A stretch of 13,542 nt of DNA from Patescibacteria group bacterium UBA2023 (lineage in GTDB: Bacteria; Patescibacteriota; Gracilibacteria; BD1-5; UBA2023): the NCBI GenBank assembly GCA_002335145.1, contig DDBV01000009.1:1-13542 (forward strand). The letters are read 5' to 3'. The stretch's first letter is position 1. Every line of letters begins with the position of its first letter. Below are positions 6,393 through 13,542 of this stretch, one piece after another. The translations under genes were made by a program, and so were the position numbers. A model generated the notes under the pieces. The model was not told the DNA's origin. It saw only the letters and a program-made list of their open reading frames with translations, and did not search any database.

Positions 6393-7313
6393 CTAGAACG
6401 ATCCGGAGATGGTGTAGGTCGTGGTGAGGGTGTAGTTTCCTGCGGGCGTAATCGCTGCAGCACTACCCTTGTACTTGACGGTAACAACGCTCGAGGCGGT
6501 GGGAGCATTCTTCGAAGCGATAGCCTGGGCCGATCCGGTGAGAGCGAGATCGGAAGTGCTGTCATTGTCGAATCCCTCATCGATAGTCGCCGAGTCCGTA
6601 GCACCCGAGACGTAAATCCCGAATCCGGCGACCCCGTTCGTAAGGTCGGTGCTCGCGTCGAGCGGCATGTTGGTGGCGTCCGAGGAGAGTCCGGCTGCAC
6701 TAAGAGTGTATCCGTTCGCCGCGTTGGTCGCTACGGTGATGTCCGATCCTCCGGTGCTGACCGTAGGTGCCGAGGGAGAGAGGGTCCCGAGGTTCGCGTT
6801 GGTCGTGTTGATAGCCATGGAGAGCGTTGGCACGATAGTCGCGGAGACCACGACCTGGTTTGATCCAGCAACAGCGATGATTGCGGCTCCCTGATCAGCT
6901 CCGGCAGATACCGAGAAGGAGATGAGTCCCGAAGCAGGGGCAACGAAGTGTGCGTTCGAAAGGGTAATGGTCGCAACTCCGGCGGACGTGGAGCCATCAC
7001 TATCGAACGTAATGGTATTGTTCGAAGTGCTGACAGCAATGTTGCTCGGGGTGTCGATAACTCCACCTACGGCAACATCTCCATTCACGAATCCAGTATC
7101 ATCTACGGTCGATGGGTACGTAACAACGACTGATGCAACGTTGGTCGGAACCGAGAATGCAATCGTCGTGATCGTCTGGCTTGCGGTGAGGGTCGTTCCT
7201 CCGTTCACCTGGATGTCGGTGATATTCGCAGCGAGTGCTACGGGCGATACGAGCGACGCGAGCAGCGCGACGGTCGCGCTTGCGGCGGCGAGCTTGCGTG
7301 CGGTAGTTTGCAT
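6393..7313 (-). CDS. secreted cell-surface protein (S-layer/WxL-like beta protein)
   Basis: A 306-residue protein ending at TAG. The start at 7313 (MQTTARKLAAASATV) gives a classical signal peptide: basic n-region, Ala/Leu-rich core, and a likely cut after VALA (about residue 28). An upstream start at 7379 would add 22 residues before the signal peptide and is rejected. The mature protein is rich in Thr, Ser, Ala, Val and Gly with almost no Cys, as in extracellular beta-sandwich proteins. Its second half has 'LSMAINTTNANLGTLSPSAP' and 'VATNAANGYTLSAAG', a pattern seen in surface proteins of many CPR bacteria, and ends in a strand pattern YTLTTTYTISGSF. There is no C-terminal anchor or sorting motif. 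The gene lies downstream of murL-like, same direction, with a 79-base gap holding a leader hairpin. Confidence 0.7.
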   Translation of the reverse strand: MQTTARKLAAASATVALLASLVSPVALAANITDIQVNGGTTLTASQTITTIAFSVPTNVASVVVTYPSTVDDTGFVNGDVAVGGVIDTPSNIAVSTSNNTITFDSDGSTSAGVATITLSNAHFVAPASGLISFSVSAGADQGAAIIAVAGSNQVVVSATIVPTLSMAINTTNANLGTLSPSAPTVSTGGSDITVATNAANGYTLSAAGLSSDATNMPLDASTDLTNGVAGFGIYVSGATDSATIDEGFDNDSTSDLALTGSAQAIASKNAPTASSVVTVKYKGSAAAITPAGNYTLTTTYTISGSF

Positions 7314-7346
7314 AATGCAAGAATGGTAAGGGAGATGTGCGACTCG

Positions 7347-7375
7347 CGTCGACCACCGAACCCGATGGTCTGACG
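7347..7375 (-). other. leader hairpin upstream of the surface protein gene
   Basis: On the minus strand CGTC-AG-ACCATC...GGTGGT-C-GACG forms a long imperfect stem with a GGGTTC loop, 34 bases before the start codon. No T run follows, so it is not an ordinary terminator for the upstream gene. It could stabilise the surface-protein mRNA or mark a processing point; no evidence decides this. Confidence 0.35.
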
Positions 7376-7392
7376 ACAAAGTACATTTCTAA

Positions 7393-8859
7393 TTATCTCT
7401 TTTTTCCCTGAAAGTCAAAGTATTTTTCGAGCGTCTTTACGAACCGCTCGGGTACGCACGTTGCCTTCCAGTCGATCCGTACCGGGCTGGTTGCCAACGA
7501 CTCAGCTTTAAGGGGAGATAAAGTTGGAACGATCGTCTGATTGAACCATTCGAGGAATATTGGACGACTGGGGCGATCGTCCCGTGCGAGGGCCATGATT
7601 GCGGCATGGAGGGATTCTTCATGGGTACCGACACACTCGAATGGCTTATCTGATTCGTATCCGAGCAGGCTCTGGTAGAGGGGGAGGAGCTCCTGATTCT
7701 CGAACAAATCCGATCAAAAAATTCGCACGACTTCCACGCTCGGCAAATGAGCCGAGAGCATGAGAAAGACAAAAGCGCACTTCGGGCAGATGCCGCACCA
7801 TCGCTCGTGCGGATCGAGTCGCGATCCTGCGAGATGGAAGTTTCGATTACAGCTGGAAAACACATCGTGATAGCGTGTGAGTATCGCGAATTTCCGGACG
7901 ATCGAGCCCTCGTCCAGTCCGCGCAGGAGACTCCATGCCGTGAGGTTCGTCCGGATTTCTTCACGAGCATATATCTGAAATGCTCGCTCGAAATCTCCAG
8001 ACTTGCTGTACTGATGATTGACCGTGATACCCCGCCAGTACATATTTCCTTCCTCGGCACTTCGTTCGTTCGAGAAAACAATATGCTTCGTGCCGGTGAG
8101 GCCTGCGAGCACGAGGAGTGCAAAATGGAACATGCCAGTCACGGGCACGTGTCCATTAGGCCATTCTCCAGATTTCGAGAGCTCTATCAGGTGTGGGTCG
8201 ATGGTGCGCCGGACGAACCGATGCGCGTATCCTGTACGCTCGATGACCGAGAGATGCAGGGGGTTCGGTGCACGTCCGATGGTGACAATCTCGGCATTCA
8301 AGCCCAGTGCACGAACAGCCTCGACCGAAACGATGCTATCCTTGCCACCACCCATGGGCACGAGTGCGCGATCTGGCACATCTAATATCACGGGGCTATA
8401 TGTTGGGGCTTCCGTGCCAGACTCGAACTCGCCAATGATCGACGGATCGAATTCATTCCGATACAGGTATTCCCCGAGTCCGAGGGTATAAAATCGCTTC
8501 CAAAATTGCCTTGCCCCATCTGTGAGGACGAGATGTTCGCAGATGATCCGAGGCGTGGGAGAGAGTTTGTAGTAGCTCGTGGCGATGGCGATCGCCGCAT
8601 GAGCAAGGAGTGGATATATCGATTCTGACGAGACGGGAGCATCGAATCCATACGCATCCGGATCGAATTCCCATATCTCCTCGAACGAGAGAGAGTCATC
8701 GAACGCATACCGGAATACAGCCCGATATAATGCGGGATCATACTCGGGTGCGAGGATGCGGAACATCTGGAATCGAGGCTCGAACGCCATGGTATCGGGA
8801 TCAATAGACCCGGGCAGTATACGGCAGGCGGCTTCGGGCGCAAGTCTTCGAGTTTGCAT
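7393..8859 (-). CDS. murL: MurL-like UDP-MurNAc-L-Ala-L-Glu epimerase with an in-frame UGA
   Basis: Read with UGA as glycine this is one 488-residue frame ending at TAA. The UGA is residue 382 (7716-7714), between VEVVRIF and SDLFENQELL, where the family has IFG. After it the frame continues with the family signature KPFECVG (405-411). Other landmarks are the ATP-pyrophosphatase-like GGGKDS (170-175), SNERSAEEGN, NHQYSKS (281-287), and CGICPKC (355-361). MurL uses ATP to epimerise the terminal L-Glu of UDP-MurNAc-L-Ala-L-Glu to D-Glu for peptidoglycan, replacing the usual glutamate racemase-MurD route. I recall these motifs rather than having aligned them, so the exact substrate is inferred. 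A purine-rich GGGGGAA lies 6-12 bases before the ATG at 8859. The gene is divergent from copy 2 of the zinc protein, with a 53-base gap. Confidence 0.75.
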
Positions 8860-8912
8860 TTGGTTCCCCCGTGTGTATCATGCGCGTACCGGCTTGCTAA
8901 ATACGCTCCTCT

Positions 8913-10625
8913 ATGCTCATCCCTCCCGGAGAATCCGTCGTCGAGACCAAGTCCTGCAAAGTCTGCTCGGCGAATTTCGTCATCACCGATAAAGATTTAG
9001 AATTCTACGATAAAGTCTCTCCCGTCTTCAACGGAAAGAAGGAGAGTATTCCCACGCCGATGCTCTGTCCCGATTGTCGCCAACGCCGACGGTTGGCATT
9101 CCGCAACGAACGCAAGCTTTACAGACGAAAGTGCGATCTGACAGGAAAGGAATTAATATCTATTTATAAGCCGCATGCCTCCGTAGTGGTGTACGAGGCG
9201 TCGGAATGGAGAAGGCAGGCATGAGGAGGTATGGAATTGGATTTCGATTTTTTAGGATCCGTCTTTTGAAAGATTGCTCAAATTCAAAAGAATACCCCGC
9301 GTCCACACCTTCATGTCCCAGAAAACGAAAACTGCGAATACGTCAATCAGTCGGGCTATTCAAAGAATTGTTACCTGGCTTTTGTAACCGATTACAGCCA
9401 AGATTGTCTGTATACGCATGGGCTTTTTCGATGCGAAGACATGGTTGATGTGAGTGTGGCTACTGACTCGCAATGTTGTTATGAATGCAACAACGTTGAG
9501 CGCTGCCAAAATATTTACTTTTGTGATTTCTGTTCTGACTGTCACGATTCCTGGTTCCTCTCCAACTGTCACGGATGCAGTTTTTGCTTTGGGTGTAGCG
9601 GACTCGTTCGTGCGCAATATTGTTATTGAAACGAGCAACTCTCAAAGGAAGAGTATGAGAGAAGGGTTTCCGCCACCATTAAGAATACAACTTCCGGAAT
9701 TACTGACCGCAAAGGAGTGCTTCAAAATCTTTCCTACAGTATCCCGAATCCTTCTCTGCACGGAACCTCGAACGAATCATGTACTGGGGACTTTGTTTCG
9801 GAATCAAAACACTCCTACCAGTCTTTCTTTTGTGAGCGCCTCGAGGACTGCAAATACTGCACCAACCTCCGAGACGTGCGTGATAGTTACGATTGGGACT
9901 ATGTCGGGTACCAAGGAGAACAATGCTATGAATGCCTTGGAACGGGTGATGGAATTTTTCATGCTATGTTTTGCACCCATATTTGGGGAAACGTTCGCAA
10001 TATCTATTATTGTGACCTTTGTATGGATGTAGAACATTGTTTCGCCTGCGTCGGCCTCCGCAACAAACAATACTGTATCCTCAACAAACAGTACACCGAA
10101 GAAGAATACAACATTCTCGTACCGAAGATTATAGAACACATGAGAAAGACGGGAGAGTGGGGAGAATTCTTCTCGCCGAGTCTTTCACCCTTTGGTTACA
10201 ACGAAACCGTGGCCATGGAGTATTTTCCTCTTTCAAAAGAAGAAGTACTCAAACTTGGATTCAACTGGAGCGACTACGAACCTCCCTTCCCGAAGGTCGA
10301 GAAAATCATTCCCGCATCCAAACTCCCCGAGAACATCGCCGATATTCCCGACGACATTCTCAACTGGGCGATCGAGTGCGAAGTTACCAAGAAACCGTTT
10401 CGCATCATCAAACAGGAGCTCGAATTCTACCGCAAGCACTCCCTCCCTATCCCCCGAAGACACCCCGACCAACGTCATCTCGACAGACTTGCTCTAAGAA
10501 ACCCCCGCAAACTCTACGAGAGAAAGTGCGACCAATGCCACAAAGACATGATTACCACCTACGCTCCCGACCGACCCGAGACCGTGTACTGTGAGGAGTG
10601 CTACCAACGGGAAGTGTACGGATAA
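8913..10625 (+). CDS. large Cys-rich zinc-binding protein (CPR family), copy 2, with three in-frame UGA codons
   Basis: One continuous 570-residue frame, ending at TAA, if UGA (codons 104, 119 and 239) is read through. It is the same length as copy 1. The N-terminal ribbon is intact: CKVC near residues 12-15 and LCPDC near 51-55, then NERKLYRRKCDLTG. A Cys-rich middle has C-x2-C repeats (YECNN..CQNIYFCDFCSDC), then GLRNKQYCILN, TGEWGEFFSPSLSPFGYN, and a C-terminal ribbon CDQC...CEEC. The C-terminal module repeats N-terminal wording (EFY-x3, P-x-P, RNPRKLYERKCD). The UGA codons here do not sit on clear family glycines: two lie where relatives seem to have Trp and Glu in a damaged-looking stretch (9205-9290), one where Phe/Leu is usual. 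The gene may therefore be partly decayed or contain sequence errors. Arg codons AGA/AGG and AT-richer wording differ from copy 1. Confidence 0.7.
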
Positions 10626-10626
10626 A

Positions 10627-10656
10627 AATAATCCCACTGAAGGGGGATTATTTTTT
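10627..10656. terminator. bidirectional terminator between copy 2 and obg
   Basis: A 9-bp stem AATAATCCC/GGGATTATT with a seven- to eight-base loop, followed on the plus strand by a T run and on the minus strand by TTTTTA. It sits between the convergent ends of the zinc protein gene (10625) and obg (10669) and can serve both. Confidence 0.8.
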
Positions 10657-10668
10657 AGGTATTTCGTA

Positions 10669-12033
10669 TTATGCGTTCGCCCGCATGAAGAGTGTCTTGA
10701 CCGAGAAAGACTTGCCGGAGATAGAGAGCGATACCCCTTCGATGGCTTCCACGAACTCAATGAATCCTCGGTGTGATCCATCGTATCCGAGCTCGCGAGC
10801 GAGCTTGTGGTGGACAGCGTTTTTCATGAGGACATCGTATACGCGGTCTACTGCTTGAGCGTTGCTCACATCGGTCATGCGGACGATCTGCTCGATACGC
10901 GGATTCGATAAGACGAATGCATCGCTCGTCCGGATAATCAAAATTTTGTCCGTATCAGCGAGTTCCTTGAGGTCGTATACGCGGTGCGCGGGAGATGAGT
11001 TTACGGTTTCCTGATCGCGGCTTGCTTGCTCCGCAGTCTCGTTCGCACGTTTCGAGTGTTCTATGAGAGCGTCTTGTAGCTGATCGAGCGTTGTCCGATC
11101 GAATGAAGAAAACGCGAGAACGGGGGTGTTCGCACCGAGAGCCTTTCGGAGCTCAGCCGTCTGCATGTCGAGGAGTTCGGCATCGATGGAGTCGGTCTTC
11201 GAGATTGCCACGATCTCGGGCTTGGCGGCGAGTTCTGGTGAGAATTTCACGAGTTCTTCCCGGATTGCCCGGTATCGCTCGCCGATTGATTCGGACTCAG
11301 CCTCTACCAGGTGCAGGATCACTCCCGCTCGCTCGATGTGCTTGAGAAATTGTATCCCGAGCCCCTTACCATCCGATGCTCCCTCGATGAGGCCTGGCAC
11401 GTCTTCCAGCACGAGACTGTTTCCTTTATACTCCATCACTCCCAGATTCGGCACGAGCGTGGTGAATGGATAATTTCCGATCTTTGGTCGGACGTTCGTG
11501 AGCGTAGAGATGAGCGTGGACTTGCCAGCGTTCGGATAGCCGACGAGTGCCACGTCCGCAACGAGCTTGAGTTCGAGTGTTACGCGCCGCTTCTCTCCTT
11601 CGTCTCCGAGCTCTGCGAAGGCGGGGGCCTGCCGCGTACTTGAGACGAAGTGCGCGTTGCCATACCCGCCTCGTCCCCCTCGACAGAGCAAGAATTCATC
11701 ACCCTTCTCGGCAAGGTCTGCGAGTGTTTGGCCTGTCACAGCATCGCTTACGAGCGTCCCGGTCGGGACATTTACATAGCGGTCTTCCCCGTTTCGTCCG
11801 TGCATGAGTTTTATGCCGCCGCGCTCGCCGTCCTCCGCATCAATGGATTTGACGTGACGAAAGTCCGAGAGGGTATGGAGGTTGTCGGTCGCGCGGAGAA
11901 TCACGTTTCCTCCGTGCCCCCCGTTTCCCCCGTAGGGACCACCCTTGGGAATGTACTTCTCGCGTCGCCAGGACACGATTCCATTTCCGCCATTGCCGGC
12001 AGCGAACGAGACAACGACTTCATCGACAAACAT
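10669..12033 (-). CDS. obg: GTPase Obg (ribosome-associated)
   Basis: A 454-residue protein starting MFVDEVVVSFAAGNGGNG and ending at TAA. Upstream in-frame starts up to 12156 are rejected because Obg proteins begin at exactly this FVD-type sequence. The Gly-rich Obg fold covers residues 1-155 (KGGPYGGNGGHGG). The G domain has G1 GYPNAGKS (165-172), switch TTLVPNLGV, G3 DVPG (211-214) and G5-like FSS (308-310). G4 reads SKTD (278-281) where NKxD is usual, a mild deviation. Residues ~350-454 match the Obg C-terminal (OCT) region with a weaker linker of Glu/Ala/Gln before it. Obg is an essential GTPase in late 50S assembly and stress signalling. It is divergent from rpmG, a 50S protein gene, which fits a ribosome-assembly role. 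No clear promoter was seen. Confidence 0.95.
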   Translation of the reverse strand: MFVDEVVVSFAAGNGGNGIVSWRREKYIPKGGPYGGNGGHGGNVILRATDNLHTLSDFRHVKSIDAEDGERGGIKLMHGRNGEDRYVNVPTGTLVSDAVTGQTLADLAEKGDEFLLCRGGRGGYGNAHFVSSTRQAPAFAELGDEGEKRRVTLELKLVADVALVGYPNAGKSTLISTLTNVRPKIGNYPFTTLVPNLGVMEYKGNSLVLEDVPGLIEGASDGKGLGIQFLKHIERAGVILHLVEAESESIGERYRAIREELVKFSPELAAKPEIVAISKTDSIDAELLDMQTAELRKALGANTPVLAFSSFDRTTLDQLQDALIEHSKRANETAEQASRDQETVNSSPAHRVYDLKELADTDKILIIRTSDAFVLSNPRIEQIVRMTDVSNAQAVDRVYDVLMKNAVHHKLARELGYDGSHRGFIEFVEAIEGVSLSISGKSFSVKTLFMRANA

Positions 12034-12102
12034 ATTTTCTTGGAATGCGGAACAAATTATGGGTCGGATTGTACGGTAAATTCCGGAATCCCCAAAAACA
12101 AT

Positions 12103-12130
12103 TTGCGTTTCGCTGATCGCTTCGTATAAT
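12103..12130 (+). promoter_or_regulatory. sigma70-like promoter of rpmG
   Basis: TTGCGT (12103-12108), a 16-base spacer, and a perfect TATAAT (12125-12130). The leader to the ATG at 12160 is about 23 nt, without a Shine-Dalgarno motif. The promoter lies within the divergent obg leader. Confidence 0.7.
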
Positions 12131-12159
12131 CTCGCCACGATTATTCTCATACGCACGAT

Positions 12160-12339
12160 ATGGCGAAAGGAAAGACCACGAGAATGGCACTCTACTCCTC
12201 AGAGAGTAAGATTATGGGGTATGTCCGCGAGATCAACAAATCTATGATCCCCGCAGGACAGAAGTTCGCGACCCGAAAATATGACAAGAAGCTTCGAAAG
12301 CACGTGACATTCACGGCGAAGGATATCAAGAAGGGATAG
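12160..12339 (+). CDS. rpmG: 50S ribosomal protein bL33
   Basis: A 59-residue basic protein ending at TAG. It starts MAKGKTTRMALYSSESKIMG and contains the typical ending KKYDKKLRKHV-type segment (RKYDKKLRKHVTFTAKDIKKG). There are no cysteines, so it is the zinc-independent type. bL33 sits near the E site of the large subunit. It has its own promoter and terminator, so it is a single-gene transcription unit. Confidence 0.92.
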   Translation: MAKGKTTRMALYSSESKIMGYVREINKSMIPAGQKFATRKYDKKLRKHVTFTAKDIKKG

Positions 12340-12356
12340 TCCGTTGTCAAGAGAGA

Positions 12357-12384
12357 ATCCCCGGGAGGACCCCGGGGATTTTTT
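12357..12384 (+). terminator. terminator of rpmG
   Basis: A strong 9-bp GC-rich stem ATCCCCGGG/CCCGGGGAT followed by a T run. It lies 18 bases after the rpmG stop, and its T run overlaps the -35 of the next promoter. Confidence 0.85.
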
Positions 12385-12411
12385 GCGCCCCGAGCCGAAA
12401 TATGCTACAGT
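12383..12411 (+). promoter_or_regulatory. promoter of the SLAP-like protein gene
   Basis: TTGCGC (12383-12388), a 17-base spacer, and TACAGT (12406-12411). The leader to ATG 12439 is about 20 nt. Both boxes are imperfect, so confidence is moderate. Confidence 0.45.
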
Positions 12412-12438
12412 AAGGAAAACATCTTCATACCTATACCC

Positions 12439-13542
12439 ATGAACCGCAATGCCGACCGTCTCTCCTCCGGAGACAAGAAGGAGATCCTCGGCCGAATTGA
12501 TAACGTCGATATCGTCCTGTCCAACGGTGAAACGCCCGAAACAAACCAAGCGGCACGCATCCGCAAGGCCGCTCGTGATGTACTACGCGAGAGTCTCAAG
12601 CACGTAAATTCCCGTGCTGAGGCTGAGCAACTTCTCGAGCGCACTATCGCGACGATGAAATCCTTTGATGCGAGCCTTGTACAGCTCGACTCGCAGACGG
12701 ACTCTGCGTCCCTACGTGCGAAGATCGAGCGTGACGCGCTCTCGCGCGGTGTCTCTGGAGCAGCTGTGGAGTCTGCCGAGCAGAGCTCCGTCGCCCAAGT
12801 CAAGAAAGTCCGCACCAAGGATGGATCGGAAGTGTATATCGTGGTCGGAGGATCGGACTCCACTGAGAAAAAAAATGTTGCCGTGGCATTCTCCCGAGCC
12901 AATGGCAATGTCTGGGTCCAGGTGGCCGCAAGTATGGGAACGTACTATGTCAATGGCTCTGGCGAGCGGGTCTCTCTCAATGAGATAGACAACGGGACAA
13001 ATATTGATCAGCCGAATTTCACCGTCTCCCCCAAGGATGCGGTGGCCACATCTGCAATGCCTTCTCCATCTGCCGCATCTTCCTCATCTTCTGCGAAGTC
13101 CCGCCGATCGTCCGATTCCTCTGGGACTTCCACTCACTCCGGTCCCGAGGTTTCTTCCGAAGGTCTCCCATCGATCGGTCGAGTGAATCTCGGAAGTGAC
13201 TATTCTGGTAGCTCGTATGAGAAAAGTATTCCCGTTTTTGCCAATCGAAAGATTGTATCAATGGATGCGATCAAAGGGGTGAAAACGACGGTACTCGGAC
13301 AGGACGTGCTTCTACGTAATCAGTCGGGTCGCCGAGCAGGGTCGCTCGATCGCGGAAATACTGTGACGCTTACAGGAAAAATTATCTACATGCGAGCGAT
13401 CGATCGTGCGACTGGCGCGACCGTCGTGCTTCCGTATCTCGATATCGGAAACGATCAGTATATCGCGGCGAAGTTCGTGAAGACCGCATCCGTAGCGGCG
13501 ACAACCACGACAGTACGTCCTTCTCCCACGCTTCCCGGAACC
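12439..13542 (+). CDS. long protein with Ser-rich linker and C-terminal SLAP/SH3-like region (partial, runs off window)
   Basis: An open frame of 368 codons with no stop before the window end, so the C-terminus is missing. The N-terminal ~110 residues are helical and charged, with no signal peptide visible. A middle section (KDGSEVYIVVGGSDSTEKKN... GNVWVQVAASMGTYYVNGSG) looks like a small beta domain. Residues ~200-245 form a Ser/Pro-rich linker (PSPSAASSSSSAKSRRSSDS). The tail resembles SLAP/SH3-type surface domains: a short 'NQSGRRAGSLDRGNTVTL' strand pattern, 'TGATVVLPYLDIGNDQYI', then 'AAKFVKTAS', like the 'G..l..G..v.v......yY.ig...Yv....v' rhythm. A cell-surface or peptidoglycan-associated role is inferred from that tail only. 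There is no UGA in the visible frame. Confidence 0.6.
   Translation, partial: MNRNADRLSSGDKKEILGRIDNVDIVLSNGETPETNQAARIRKAARDVLRESLKHVNSRAEAEQLLERTIATMKSFDASLVQLDSQTDSASLRAKIERDALSRGVSGAAVESAEQSSVAQVKKVRTKDGSEVYIVVGGSDSTEKKNVAVAFSRANGNVWVQVAASMGTYYVNGSGERVSLNEIDNGTNIDQPNFTVSPKDAVATSAMPSPSAASSSSSAKSRRSSDSSGTSTHSGPEVSSEGLPSIGRVNLGSDYSGSSYEKSIPVFANRKIVSMDAIKGVKTTVLGQDVLLRNQSGRRAGSLDRGNTVTLTGKIIYMRAIDRATGATVVLPYLDIGNDQYIAAKFVKTASVAATTTTVRPSPTLPGT

Noticed and set aside
7747..8385. A 212-codon plus-strand frame opposite the MurL-like gene
   Set aside because: It is a shadow of the conserved minus-strand gene and has no recognisable domain.
12034..12156. N-terminal extension of Obg (41 extra residues)
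   Set aside because: Obg proteins begin at the MFVDEV sequence; the extension has no family match and overlaps the rpmG promoter.
1..13542. UGA as tryptophan (code 4) or selenocysteine
   Set aside because: TGG is used freely for Trp in every gene, and the MurL and TfoX sites fit Gly rather than Trp. UGA sites do not replace Cys at redox motifs and no SECIS-like hairpin was seen directly after them. Not excluded for the single site at 9222, where relatives appear to have Trp.

Overview
The window most likely comes from a Patescibacteria (CPR) genome in the Absconditabacteria/Gracilibacteria lineages, where UGA is read as glycine (translation table 25). The strongest evidence is in the reading frames. 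All twelve credible genes whose ends are visible stop at TAA (7) or TAG (5), and none stops at TGA. Five genes carry eight TGA codons inside otherwise continuous frames. In the MurL-like epimerase, the TfoX-like protein and the small membrane protein, glycine at the TGA restores a sensible family sequence. Read with the standard code these genes look split or N-terminally truncated. Other CPR hallmarks are the large Cys-rich zinc-binding proteins, a stand-alone TraG/VirD4-like ATPase, and Obg next to bL33. GC content is about one half by eye, higher than I would expect for this recoded clade.

Layout. 1-75: tail of a gene. 155-433: YdeI/OmpD-associated-like small protein. 547-2259: first large Cys-rich zinc protein with two internal UGA codons. 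2305-2757: four-helix membrane protein with one UGA. 2884-5124: TraG/VirD4-like ATPase, ended by a terminator. 5145-5459 (-): TfoX N-terminal-domain protein with one UGA. 5517-5753 (-): single-helix membrane protein. 5791-6139 (-): two tandem structured RNAs of about 150-165 nt, each with its own sigma70-like promoter and U-run end, followed upstream by a terminator and tRNA-Thr(CGU). 6393-7313 (-): secreted surface-type protein. 7393-8859 (-): MurL-like epimerase with one UGA. 8913-10625 (+): second Cys-rich zinc protein, with three UGA and a damaged-looking stretch. 10669-12033 (-): obg. 12160-12339 (+): rpmG. 12439-end (+): long protein with a C-terminal SLAP/SH3-like region, cut by the window edge.

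The genes are mostly single transcription units rather than one operon. Several have a TTGnnn-(16/17)-TATAnT promoter about 25-30 nt before the start codon and no Shine-Dalgarno sequence. MurL (D-Glu for peptidoglycan), the surface protein and the SLAP-like protein point to cell-envelope work. Obg and bL33 are ribosome-related. The two most interesting items are the UGA recoding, which changes at least five gene models, and the tandem RNA pair, whose helices covary between copies while an interleaved (pseudoknot or kissing) pairing stays constant in sequence.
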